Source of the DNA: Charina bottae
Taxonomy: Eukaryota > Chordata > Lepidosauria > Squamata > Charinaidae
Direction: 5' to 3'
Length of the DNA: 64,000 nt
Assembly (NCBI GenBank): GCA_023362775.1
Contig: JALMGJ010000025.1
Location: forward strand, 6,338,001-6,402,000
In this document: in pieces, positions 20,841 through 32,100 of the stretch
Numbering within the stretch: position 1 is the stretch's first letter
Layout of the letters: each line of letters opens with the position of its first letter
Program-made: the position numbers and the translations under genes
Notes under the pieces: model-generated
Databases searched by the model: none
The model's input: only the letters and a program-made list of their open reading frames with translations
Told to the model about the DNA's origin: nothing

Positions 20841-22526
20841 TGCTCTACTTCTTCAAAGGTGATTGTCAAAAAACTTCCTAAATGCACTAAGGCTAGGAAG
20901 ACAGTCCAAACAGAGACTTGTCTTCTCATTCCCAACTTCATGTGGTGAACATCACACAGCCCAAAATGTCTCAGGGATTCCCTTATGGTTACTGAAGCAA
21001 GGGTTTGAAACGGAAATGTCCGTTTCATTCTCAACTTTTAGCTTTGTATATTTAAAATCCAATAATTTTTTTTTTAAAAAAAGCAAGGGTTTGGTGGTAA
21101 TTTGGGGAAAGCAGGTGGTATCTCAATTGTAGGTTGCAGTGTGATGGAGAGTGGCTAGGGAGATGGCAACCTGATGCTGTGATGCAAAATGTATTCCTTT
21201 ATTAGCAGCCGAAAGTTTGCTTAGTTTGTATGCCATAAAAGAGTTCCCAAAGCTTATGATCTCATGCAGGTTCTTCTGGATATGCCTCCCCCCCCCCCCG
21301 CTTTCCTTGTACTCTCAGTGATTTAAGATTATAATAAATTCTGACTGACAATCTTTTTGACAAGCAACTAGAAGTTTAAAGGGTGTGCCTTAGGAATACC
21401 TGGAATAGTGCATTCCTCTTTTGTTTTTCTATAGCTTCCATCCATACCAGCATAATAGTTTGTTTTGCTAAATATGCATTTTCAGATCAGCCCCTGACTG
21501 TAGTTAGTACAAACAGTTCCTATGCATACCCAAGCATTAGAAACTCTAGCTTCGCAGCAATTTCCTGCCTCTCATATGATATTTAAAGAAGATGGGAGGG
21601 GAAAGAGAGCAAATCATCAGCATCAATAAATCAATAGAACAAGATGATGGATTAGTTTTACATTTTTCTTGAAGCTTCCAGAATGTAATGAAGGTGGTGG
21701 CGGTGGTGGTGGTTGCCTCCACCTACAAATCTCTGAACAGCTAAACTCCCAACAGTATTTAGTAATCCAGAGGATCTGGCAACTCACAACAAACCAGGGT
21801 ACCCCTTTGTAGCTTTATACAGTGAATTAGATGCACTGCTCAAGAAATATACTCTGTGACAAAACAGCTAAAGTTGCTTAGAAGCCTTTTTACTGATTCA
21901 AATGTGAGTCACCTTGTGGTGTGTGAGACCAATGGGGAAAGTTTTACTGTGTCGCAGACTGGTAAGACATTTGTGATATATTTATGCTGAAACATTCATG
22001 CTGACTACTGCAGGAATAGGCAAGCCCACAGTCCCATTTCCAGCCCTCTGAGCCCTTCAAAATAATGCCATTAAAATTCAGCCACAAATCACTGATTTTT
22101 GGCAGCAGACTTTTTAAAATCTTTCTTAAAAAAGTGAAAAATGAATAAAAAAACCTGAATAAATTATAATAAAATATAATGTAGTTTTGTTTAGCCTTCA
22201 GTCAGAAGGTAGTGCATCTGTTTTAAGTAGATATCCCATCACTTTCATAAAACAAAAATAGTTACATCTAGACTTTCCACTGATATCACTGTATCACTAC
22301 ATGCTTCCTGCTGGAGATGAAGAAGGATAATGATGATAATAGTAGCAACAGTAACAACAACAGCAAAACAGTCCCCAGCTGAAAAGGTCATCTGCTCATG
22401 GATTATTGGATGGTCAATTTTTTTCCTTCAGTTTCTTACACTCTAGAACTGCCTTCATCATATTGGATCAGGGCAAGGCAGGTAAAGGTCGCCATGTGGT
22501 TCTGACCCAGTTCACATACACTAGAC
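20841..22526. other. Unassigned sequence
   Basis: About 1.7 kb without a recognised gene or repeat. It contains a C-run at 21287-21299, a GGT/GGC-rich patch at 21690-21715 and an A/T-rich stretch near 21065-21085. Confidence 0.35.
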
Positions 22527-22852
22527 CAGTGTTTCTCAAACCTCCGGGATGTTGTGCGACATACCAGGATGCCGCCGCGGCTGCGTTGCCGCCACTGTCC
22601 ACAGCACGCAAAAACCTGAAAGCGTGGTGGCGGTGGCAACCCAGAAGCGCCGCCGCCGGTGCTTCCGGGGTTTTGTGTGATGCAGTGGTGGCGGCACTTC
22701 CAGGGTTTTGCACGCCGCAGTGGTGGCGGCGCTTCTGGGGTTTTGCACGCCACGGTGGCGCTTCCGGGGTTTTGCGTGCCACAGCGGCGGCACTTCCGGG
22801 GTTTTGCACGCCGGCCGTTGGTGTGTCGCCAATGGCAAAAGTTTGGAAAGCC
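22527..22852 (+). mobile_element. hAT MITE relic with GC-rich minisatellite interior
   Basis: The left end cagtgtttctcaaacc and the right end ggtgtgtcgccaatggcaaaag then tttggaaagc match the termini of the complete element at 41565-41821 (there gtgtgtcaccaac..., in inverted sense, and ggaaagctctg). No target duplication is visible because the right terminus has diverged. The interior is CpG-rich and consists largely of a minisatellite. Frames of up to 188 codons on both strands (PGFC, GSTGG) are by-products of that repeat. Confidence 0.6.
22662..22816. repeat. 29-35 bp GC-rich minisatellite
   Basis: The motif cttcc(g/a)gggttttgc followed by a cgccgcagtggtggcggc-like spacer starts at 22662, 22697, 22732, 22761 and 22793, giving units of 35, 35, 29 and 32 bases and a partial fifth. 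Confidence 0.9.
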
Positions 22853-23569
22853 ATATGAAAATGATGACAGCAACATGTTTCCTTTGGTGCGGAAATCTGG
22901 CACAAGTGGCAGTCAGCAATGGTGTCATGTTTCCTCTTCCTTTTTATGAGTGGAAAGTTCCCATTATTGCTACTATTATAAATGTAGGCTCCCCATTGAC
23001 ATTGCTCTGCAGGGGAGAGCAAGGCAGGGGCCAATGTTGAAATGTTTGCATCACTACCTCATGATGCAAATTGCACCCTGTGCCTACTTGGGTCTGATGC
23101 TGTGATGCAAATACAAAAGGGCAGAGCCTGCATCATGATGTCATGACACACGTTTCACCCTTTTGGCATCATCATGGTGGGGAGAGATGCCTATTCATTG
23201 CCTCTTGCATATCCATGAAGAATCTTCTCTCTGTTCACTTAAAGCTTTGTCTCTTATTTTCTTTAACTCCTTATGTTGCCTCTTTTTAGGCAAACCTTTT
23301 CCATCTCTTTTTCCTAGCCGTGCCTCCAGGCTTAACTTCTGCTCATCTCCTTTCTCCTGCTGGGTGTCTCTGTGGGCATCTGCAGCTTTTTTAAAATCTT
23401 CCCTCTTCTGGGTTTTTTCTTTTTTTGTACCTTGGATTAGACCCACCTCCCCACCTTGCCAGAGATTTCTAGTTCTGATTTTTTTTCCTGACTCCAGGTA
23501 CTGGGATGCAGCATAAACAAAGAGTTAAAAATGGTAAGACAGAAAGGAAAAAGACAAGACAAGAAAACG
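22853..23569. other. Unassigned sequence
   Basis: About 700 bases. The frame at 23163-23516 and the reverse lysine-rich frame at 23195-23446 overlap, show no recognised domain and are probably chance. Confidence 0.3.
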
Positions 23570-24470
23570 GACTGGTTTAAGATTGGGAAAGGAGTACGGC
23601 AGGGTTGTATACTCTCACCCTACCTATTCAACCTGTACGCAGAACACATCATGCAACGTGCTGGGCTTGATGAATCCAAGGCTTGAGTTAAAATTGCTGG
23701 AAGAAACATTAACAATCTCAGATATGCAGATGATACCACTTTGATGGCTGAAAGCGAGGAGGAGCTGAGGAGCCTTATGATGAAGGTGAAAGAAGAAAGT
23801 GCAAAAGCTGGGTTGCAGTTAAACCTAAAAAAAACCAAGATTATGGCAACCAGATTGACTGATAACTGGCAAATAGAGGGAGAAAAAGTGGAGGCAGTGA
23901 CAGACTTTGTATTTCTAGGCACAAAGATTACTGCAGACGCTGACTGCAGCCAGGAAATCAGAAGAGGTTTACTTCTTGGGAGGAGAGCAATGGCAAATCT
24001 TGATCAAATAGTTAAGAGCAGAGACATCACACTGACAACAAAGATACGCATAGTTAAAGCAATGGTATTCCTTATAGTAACCTATGGCTGCGAGAGCTGG
24101 ACCACAAGGAAGGCTAAGCGAAGGAAGTTAGATGCTTTTGAACTGTGGTGTTGGAGGAAAATTCTGAGAGTGCCTTGGACTGCAAGAAGATCAAACCAGT
24201 CCATACTCCAGGAAATAAAGCCAGACTGCTCACTTGAGGGAATGATATTAAAGGCAAAACTGAAGTACTTTGGCCACATAATGAGAAGACAGGATACCCT
24301 GGAGAAGATGCTGATGCTAGGGAAAGTGGAAGGCAAAAGGAAGAGGGGCCGACCAAGGGCAAGATGGATGGATGATATTCTGGAGGTGACGGACTTGACC
24401 GTCGGGGAGCTGGGGATGGTGATGGCCGACAGGAAGCTCTGGCGTGGGCTGGTCCATGAAGTCACGAAGG
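23570..24470 (+). mobile_element. BovB (RTE) LINE, 5'-truncated
   Basis: BovB ORF2 from TDWFKIGKGVRQGC through NNLRYADDTTLM (about 23710-23745), VFLGTKITADADC, TYGCESW, ELWCWRKILRVPWT, YFGHIMRRQDTLEKMLML and RWMDDILEV to VHEVTKG. After a break near 23685 (a frameshift or stop between DESKA and KIAGRN) the frame 23741-24470 is open throughout, so this copy is younger than the one at 2649. Its 3' UTR and tail are absent. At 24469 the sequence passes straight into an (AAGGC)n array, which adds glycine-lysine-alanine repeats to the frame. Those repeats are not part of BovB. Confidence 0.92.
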
Positions 24471-24543
24471 GCAAGGCAAGGCAAGGCAAGGCAAGGCAAG
24501 GCAAGGCAAGGCAAGGCAAGGCAAGGCAAGGCAAGGCAAGGCA
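24469..24543. repeat. (AAGGC)n microsatellite fused to BovB
   Basis: About 15 perfect pentanucleotide units that replace the BovB 3' end. A related but shorter gacaagacaag lies at 23552-23562 just before the BovB start. Confidence 0.97.
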
Positions 24544-25199
24544 GACCCACCAGTCTTAGGAAGAACTGCCAGCTCCCTAATGTATGGTGATGGAATGGCC
24601 TTTATAATATTGTTTAGTGTAGTATTGTTTAATTTGGGGATTTTTGTGGTTGTTGCCATTTATCATGGAAGGAAGGGGCATGCCAAATGCCCTTTGTGAT
24701 GCTCATAAAATAGCAATTAATGGTAAAGAAATTTCTGTTTCCTCCTGAGCCTTCTAATGGGCTTTTGTAACCTGGGTATGTAAGAGAACAACAGTATTAG
24801 AGATGGGCTTTCAGGAATCAAAAATTCCTACTTTTTCACCTTTAGAAGAGAACCCACAACCAAAGGGATCTGTATCCAGGCTAGGAATATTAATAGGAAT
24901 GTAGTGAGACCCAAATGCTACTCTGCAAATCTATCATCAGATAAGCCTGAATCATACCATGCTTCAACCATCTAGAAATGGTAGCTTAGTATCCATGGGC
25001 TTCCCCTGAAGACCAACGAAGCCTCCGGCAAATAATTTCCATAGTCCTTAATGAAACAACCTAATGCTCAGGGCAAAAGCTGCCAAAAGCTTCTGAGAAT
25101 GAGATGGATTTGAACCAAGTGTAGGAAGAGAAAACCCACATGAACCAAGGAGAATTTAAATGCAGGGGAAACACTAACTCTACTATTGAGCTGCTCCTA
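24544..25199. other. Unassigned sequence
   Basis: About 650 bases with no recognised feature. Confidence 0.35.
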
Positions 25200-26420
25200 C
25201 TATTAAGAAGCTTTCTCTAACACTGAATCCAAATCAACCTTCCTGGAAGGTTGAAATCCTTTATTTTGGGTGCTGCACTCTGGCACAATGGTCTTGACTG
25301 GCTTTTGTATATTCTTTCAGTATTTGAAGAGTGCTATCATATCCCTCCTCAGTCTTCTCAAAGGCAATCATTCCCAGTTTCTTCAGTCACTTTTCATGGG
25401 TATTTAGCTTCTTTTTGCCTGATCAGCCTCTCTGAATCTCTTCCATTTTTTTCTGAATCCTTCTTAATTTGTAATACACAGAACTTGATACAATATTTAA
25501 GATGGGGTTTGAGCAATGCAGAATAATATAAAACTATTACTTCCTCTGATTTAGAAGCTAGACTGCTGTAGGTGCACCCTAAAATTGAGTTTGCCTTTTT
25601 TGCAGCCGTATCACTGTGCTGATGCATATTTGATTGATAATAAATTACTATTCCAAGATCTTATTCACAAGCACTATTACCAAGCCAGGCATCACTCACC
25701 CTATTTCTGTATCTCAAGTGAAGAATTTTGCAATTGTCTGTTAAATTTCATTCTCTTATATTCAGCCCACTTCTCTAACCTATCAAGACTATTTGAATTT
25801 TATATCTGTCTTCTAGCTATCCCATCCAATTTTGTGTCATCTGCAGAGCTGATAAGGATTTTCTCCATCTTTTCATGCAAGTCATTAATAATGAGTATGA
25901 ACACAGGCCGGAACTTATGGCACCCCATCAATACCATTTTCAAGTTTGATGAGGAATCACAAATGACCTCTCTTGAATACAACTTTCAAGCCAGCTATGT
26001 ACCTAGTTAACTGTTATGCATCCAGCCTGCACTTAACTAATTTGTTATTCAGAATATCACAGGGGATTTTGTCAAACACTTTGCTGAAATCAATATATAT
26101 TATGTCTATAGCATTCCCACAATCTACTATGGAAGTTACCCTATCAAAAATGAGATAAGGTTAATCTATTATGGTTAAGACCTATTTTTGAGAAATCCAT
26201 GCTGACTTCTGGTAATTATGACATTATTTTCAAGATGCTTACTGATCAATATCTTTATTAGCTGTGCTTGAATCTCCCTAGCTATCAGTATTAACCTGAC
26301 TGTCAGTAGTTCTTGGATCCTCATTTCCTTTATTTTTGAGTGGAGGGACATTTGCCATTTTCCAGTCATTTGACATTTTACTTGTTTGATAGGATTTCCA
26401 TCTGGTCAGTATTTGGCCAG
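25200..26420 (-). mobile_element. CR1 LINE, heavily decayed
   Basis: Read on the minus strand in CR1 order: a KWQM...SLHSKIKE segment (RT fingers, about 26350), ILISKHLENNVIITRSQHGFLKNRS (about 26260-26180), IYIDFSKVFDKIPC (catalytic aspartate, about 26090), PVFILIINDLHEKMEKILISSADDTKLDG (the catalytic box with F/YADD changed to SADD, about 25900-25820), and downstream TAAKKANSILGCTYSS, VLYYSALLKPHLKYCIKF and KKDSEK (about 25610-25440). Many stops and frameshifts, no endonuclease part. CR1 is an old amniote family, and the divergence here fits an ancient insertion. Confidence 0.85.
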
Positions 26421-28059
26421 CCCATCAGGAAGATCCTTCAGTATATTAGGATGCAATTGTTCCATGGAAGTAAGTGGGATTTACTTTGTTCCCTAGTTAA
26501 CATGAGATGGAGCTATGCACTTTCCTGCTTGGCTTCCAATACATTCCTTGCCATGATGACCCCATCATAAGGAGTTGAAAAATATTGCCAACTAATTGAC
26601 CAATTCATTAACTCCATGTCAAATTAAAATTAAAATCCATATCACGCCACTCATCAGCAATACAAAATCAACAATATCCTGAACAGTTTTTTTTATATAA
26701 CACTTTCTTTCATTGGACTCAGTTTCCAAGCCCTAAACAATTACTGTTTCACATGCTACAAGCTGGCAACACACTTAATCCTTTCATATGGATTATACTT
26801 AGTATTTGCAGATTGCCATGGAAGGAATATAAGCACTAATATCCGTAAGCCTCAGAAGACTTCCCTCCTCCTCCTCCTCCGCATCTCATCTTCTCATTTG
26901 CAGCCTTCCCAAACCTGGACTCCTCAAGAAGCGTTGGAACTATAATTTCCAGCCATCATAGCCAATGCAGGTTGGAAATTACAGAAGTTATACTACAACA
27001 CATGTGGAGAACAGGTGGGAATAATTCACTCATTCTGCAGTGGAATTCAGGAGTAACTTTTATGATTTTTTACCTGCCATTGGAGTATAAATTCTCTAAT
27101 GGACAAGATTGCCTCTTGAATTATGACGTCATCTATAGCCATATGTCTGCATTGCGGTCTCTGGGCTGTGTGTGTAGATGTGTGGTGTGATGATCTTGGT
27201 GTTCTTGCTATAACCATAGCTATCTTATACATAATGTTCCATGTTTTATTCAGCCAACCAAAAAACTCTGTCAGTCTTAATTGTTTGTGTATTCCCTTCT
27301 TGGCCATCCAGTTGGCAACTAGAGTGAACTAGTCAAATTATTTCAAAGAGATGTTGGATTACAGTCCTCTCATTCATGAAATCCTCAGTGTAATTGCTGG
27401 CAGATGCTATCAGTCCTGGAGTATCATGTTGTTACCAAGGTTGTTGGTTTTGGTCAGAGAGGCAAAATTTGCCTTGCAAAAACTGTTGGCAAATTATAAT
27501 TTTTAATGTGACAGAGGGAAAGATGTATGAAATAGATCTGGAACAGTCAGGTAAATTCAACTGCAATTAAATTTTAATTAATTGAAAGCAAATTTAATTC
27601 TTGTTTTAGTAGTGCCCAATTTGATGTCTCTACCGTACTACACAAAAGTCTAGTGTGCCCTTCACTCCTTCCCAAACAACACCATCCTGATTTAGGTTGA
27701 AAAACAGATGAAATAGCGTCTCCTGTGTTAATTCGGATCTCTTTTTATCTACAACATCTCTATCTCAATCTCATTCTCCTAAGTAAGCCCTTTACTTGAC
27801 ACTCAGTTGGGATGTCTTAGCTTGCATGAAGATGCTATATTGTGAAGCCTTGTAAGGGATGCAAACTCAGGAAACAAGGGCCACTTATTTGATTTCTGGA
27901 AATATTTTTATTGCTAGTAGGATAATGCAACTGAATCTTGACAGCTGTCAAGACAATTATCCAGCTCAACTTATACCTAGCATAATTAAGGTGGAGTAAC
28001 TCTGAGTCTCCTTTTTACCTTTCCCCCCTCCACTGAACTCAAAAATATTTTCTGTAACA
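26421..28059. other. Unassigned sequence
   Basis: About 1.6 kb, AT-rich. A (CTC)n patch lies at 26865-26882 and a diverged foldback-MITE arm at about 26930-26990 (aactataatttccagccatcat). No gene recognised. Confidence 0.35.
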
Positions 28060-28210
28060 GGCCTGCTTCCTTCTGGGCAGGGCAAGGCAAGCTACTGTAT
28101 ATAAACAGTGAGCAAATCTTACACTCACGAGCACTGATGATGTTACCTAGTTGGGTAATGAAATGTCTACAAGCAAACAACTAAGCTCAGAGAGCACCAA
28201 GGACGCCCCA
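28060..28210 (+). mobile_element. Penelope-like element terminal-repeat fragment
   Basis: The string gatgttacctagttgggtaatgaaa, then gcaaacaactaagctcagagagcaccaagga, is a PLE terminal-repeat pattern I recognise from other vertebrate genomes. A TATA-like tatataaac precedes it at about 28099. It belongs to a different PLE family from that at 318-530. No coding part is attached. Confidence 0.6.
28134..28163 (+). ncRNA. Hammerhead-ribozyme-like core
   Basis: CTGATGA (28134-28140), one T, GTTACC, a 6-nt loop, GGTAAT (28154-28159), then GAAA (28160-28163). The two 6-mers pair with one G-U. The layout, including the extra T, equals that at 409-440 in a differently sequenced PLE repeat. Outer stems and cleavage site were not established. 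Confidence 0.45.
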
Positions 28211-28817
28211 GACCTGCTTCCTTCTGTAACTGTTGTATTCCCTTCTCTGCTTTCCCAGAATCTGATATGTGATACCATCACATATATTTCAAGAATGGCC
28301 TAAAGCCATGTAATCTGCATGAATTTAGGCTTTCCAAGACAAATCACATGTGGCATGGCTAAAATTTCATTAATATTTCAAGTTTAGCCAATTCTGGTGG
28401 AGGACCCAAACAAGTATCTACCTAAAGATGACTTATTTCACTCTTTTACACTTTTTTGATTGTTGTTTCTAAAATGAAACCATTTTTGCCTAAGGAAGCT
28501 ATGTTTGAAGTTGCTTCATTCCATTGCCAACATAAATTCTGGAGAATGGTTCCAAGGAAGGAAGTGGGAAAAGACATGGTGGTAACTGCTAAATGCTGGG
28601 CTACTGCCTCCTAGTGCTTTGCTTAGAAGTTGAGTTCACCTGAGGAAGAATGGACTGGAAGGGGTGGCAGATAGCCTTCTGGTGAATTGGTGTAGTGTTG
28701 TAACTGGCAATATTATCAACTCCATGGAAGTTCTTTGTGACAACTCCACAACATGATCTGTAAACTCCAGATGTGCCTACCAGACCAAAATGGTTGGTCC
28801 AATGATTTAGTTTGCTT
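28211..28817. other. Unassigned sequence
   Basis: About 600 bases, nothing recognised. Confidence 0.35.
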
Positions 28818-28989
<172 letters not shown>

Positions 28990-29160
28990 GTCTGTCAAAT
29001 TTATCACTGCCCATCTCTACAAAAGTAGACTCTGGGCGGTTTACAATAAAATATTAAAACTAAGAACCTATAAATCTTAAAATACCATCCAATAATAAAT
29101 AGTAAAAATCCAAATGATGGTAAGATCTTAAAAGGAGGATACCACTAAGCCAACCACCCC
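28990..29160 (-). mobile_element. L2-type 3' end
   Basis: cactgcccatctctacaaaa...gactctgggcggtttacaat is the reverse complement of the L2-type tail, followed by short AT-rich sequence. Only the last part of the element is present. Confidence 0.65.
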
Positions 29161-32100
29161 CCAGGAGGAATTATGTGTGAAGCAGATCAAGGAGAGAAAT
29201 TATTTACACAGTAAAGGTACCACATGTTCCTGAAGAGTAATATCCATTTGCTGAGTAATGCAGTTGTAGGAATAAGGAGGTACTAAGGAGTGGATTTGCA
29301 CATGGAAAGGATATATTAGTTAGGCATTCATGAGCTCAGTAATTCTGAATTGCAAATATCTTCCAGGTTGTTTTCCCACTGCCAAAGGGAAAATGATAAA
29401 CAGAAATTATTAGAAAAAGAAACAGCATATGATAAACAATAAACATTATGCTTTGGAAATATAAATTGTGTGTGTGAATTAACAACAGAATAGTTTATGG
29501 GTTGCTGTGTTACTGAATAAATAATGAAATATACTGTTAAGCAGATAATAAGCATTTACAGAAGAAAACTGATAGTTGGAGGGGGTGAAGTACTGATTCT
29601 CTAATAGCTCTCCACACCTACAAGAGTGTTAGAGGGCAAACATGGGGGATGAAAGCCTCATATTTATGTTGTAACATGTAATTGCAGCCTATGACTTAGA
29701 GAAAATGAACAGCTGAGCTTATGTAGGCTAGGAAATGCCTCACTTTTTATTCCTTCCTCACAGGGGAGGAAAATCTATCAATGAGAAACATCATTTCTAT
29801 TATTACCCAATTTTCTTTTTTTTAGAAAAGGACACTATTATAAAACTACTAATTTGAACCCTGTAGACTGAAAAGAATCACCCAGATAACTTCTTGGGCA
29901 ATAGAATATGTTATCAGTAGTTTCATATACCAGTGAAACACCATACACATTTTAAGGCTTCAACATAATGGTATTTGAAAAACCTATGAAAAATCATGGA
30001 ATGTTTTGAAACATTTTATCATGTTAGGAAAGACCCAGCCCCAAGATCTTTAGAACTGATGGAAGTTGTCTTCTAATGAAAAAGGCAGTGAAACGAAGCA
30101 TCAGTGTTAATGTGAATCCCCCCGCTGAGAAATGACACTGAAGGAGAATAAAGCTCTTCTTTAGGTAAAAGTGCATAAATATAAAAGAGACTTATAATTG
30201 GATTCTGCAAGACTTGGAAACTAACACCCTTGCGCTTATCATACTGAACATTATGTTTTCTAGTTCTATTAGTTTTCCAGTCTAGATTTTTTAGAAAGTA
30301 AGATGTGCAGTTTCTGATGATCTTGTGAACAAGTGCAAGGAACATTTGCATTCACAAATTATTCAGAAATGGCACATTGAAATACCGTAAACTTCCCAAA
30401 ATGAATACTTTGATTTTGGAGATTTCAAAGGCTTTGAAAATGCCATTCTTTCACTTAATATACTGAAATACAAAATCCCTATATGAATGTACTGTAGCTC
30501 AGCAGTCCTAAAAATTCTTCCTTGTCCATCGGATAAGACGTCTTCTCAATGCAATCCAGAGCTATGTTAGCCAATGGATAGATCTGCCCTAACTCCCCAA
30601 TCCCTCCAGGTCAATGTACCTGTTGATTAAAATGGAACTTTATTAGCTAATGGATAGACCAGCCTGCTTGAAAACCCTGTTGGGAGGCAAGGGGCTATAG
30701 CCTCTTCATTTCGTTTTTCAAGACAAAGAAGTAAGTTTACCTCACAGTGATATAATCAGGTTTCATAGCCTAGGAATCTCATTCCAGGCACTACATATAT
30801 TCCAGAACTTCCAGGTAACTGGTTTTAGTTCATCGTTCATTTTCTTCCTTAACAATTGCTACCAGGGAAATGATTGCAACCAAAGCTAAGAACATCATAA
30901 TCAATTGACCTAAATTTAAATAATCCAGATGTGGACAGCATTTAATATGGGATCTAATCTGCATTAATTGGTTGGCTTAGTTTTGTATAACAGCCCAACA
31001 AAGAAAGGTGGACTATAAATCAAATAGGTAACAATGAGTGAACATTCAGTGAAGATTATTAATTAAATATCCAATGTTGAACTAAAATTACACTTTTCTT
31101 GCATAGCCCTATTTATTAAAACCTGGCATTTCTGAACAGTTCATGAAAGTTTATAGAAATACAAATAGTGCCATTTTCTACTTGTAACTTCCTTGTATTT
31201 TTCTACCTTTCTCTTGCTAGAGAAAATCAGCTAGTGAGAGGAAGCTGGTATATCTGCACAATAAGTGTTGCTAGCTAGAGGGGATTGATACCAATGGCTG
31301 TCAGGGCAAAGCCATCAAAAGAAAATGGCACAGAGAACCACATTGAAACCACATCAATCTGTCAGCAACCTGTTTGGAGACTTACAAAAATGTAATAAAA
31401 AAGAAGCAAGTTGTTTTAGTTTAGCTTGTCATAGTTGGAAACAGGCTGCTGAAGGACCCAAGGTTGCATAAAATCTGAGAAGGATTTTTTTTTTTTTTGC
31501 AGAATGCCCATTGAGACAAAATGCAATTTTAAAAATGTAGCAAAGACAATGCCAGACAAATATTCTTCATGATGTTATTGGCTTTTATTCTATCTTCAGA
31601 CTGGCTTTGCTAATGTGATTCCCGAGAGAAAGACAGAATTCTGATGTTTACAGTTACATCTTGTGCTTTTCAAACACTAAGGTATAAAGAGTTTTGAGTT
31701 ATATGAATCATGCTTAAATTTACTGCTACTTTAAATTTTGTGTAGAAGAAATAAATATGTATAATTGTTATGCGGGCGGAAGATCATATTGAACTAGGGC
31801 TGGGTTAGTGGAAACAGAATTAAAACAAGCAATAGAATGAATAGATATGATCTACTCCTGTCATTGTCATATGAATCAGCTGTGAAAACAGATGGCTCAA
31901 GGAAAAAACCTACTGGATAAAAATCATCTTTAGATTTCTGGATGAAACCTAAATATCGCAAGTCAATCTTAAAAATGAGGGGAAGAAGAAAACATATGAA
32001 TATTCTAATCTGAGATCACAGCCTGTTACTATGCATCTTTTTAAAACTGGGGGCCTTGTGAAAGAACTTACTGATTTAAGCCTTCCTGAGGAATGACCCA

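Noticed and set aside
22406..23034. Overlapping 150-188 codon frames on both strands with PGFC-type repeats
   Set aside because: GC-rich minisatellite without stop codons. Both strands are open in several frames, as expected from composition.
24082..24659. Minus-strand PCLAL-repeat frames
   Set aside because: They read the (AAGGC)n array and the reverse of the BovB ORF.
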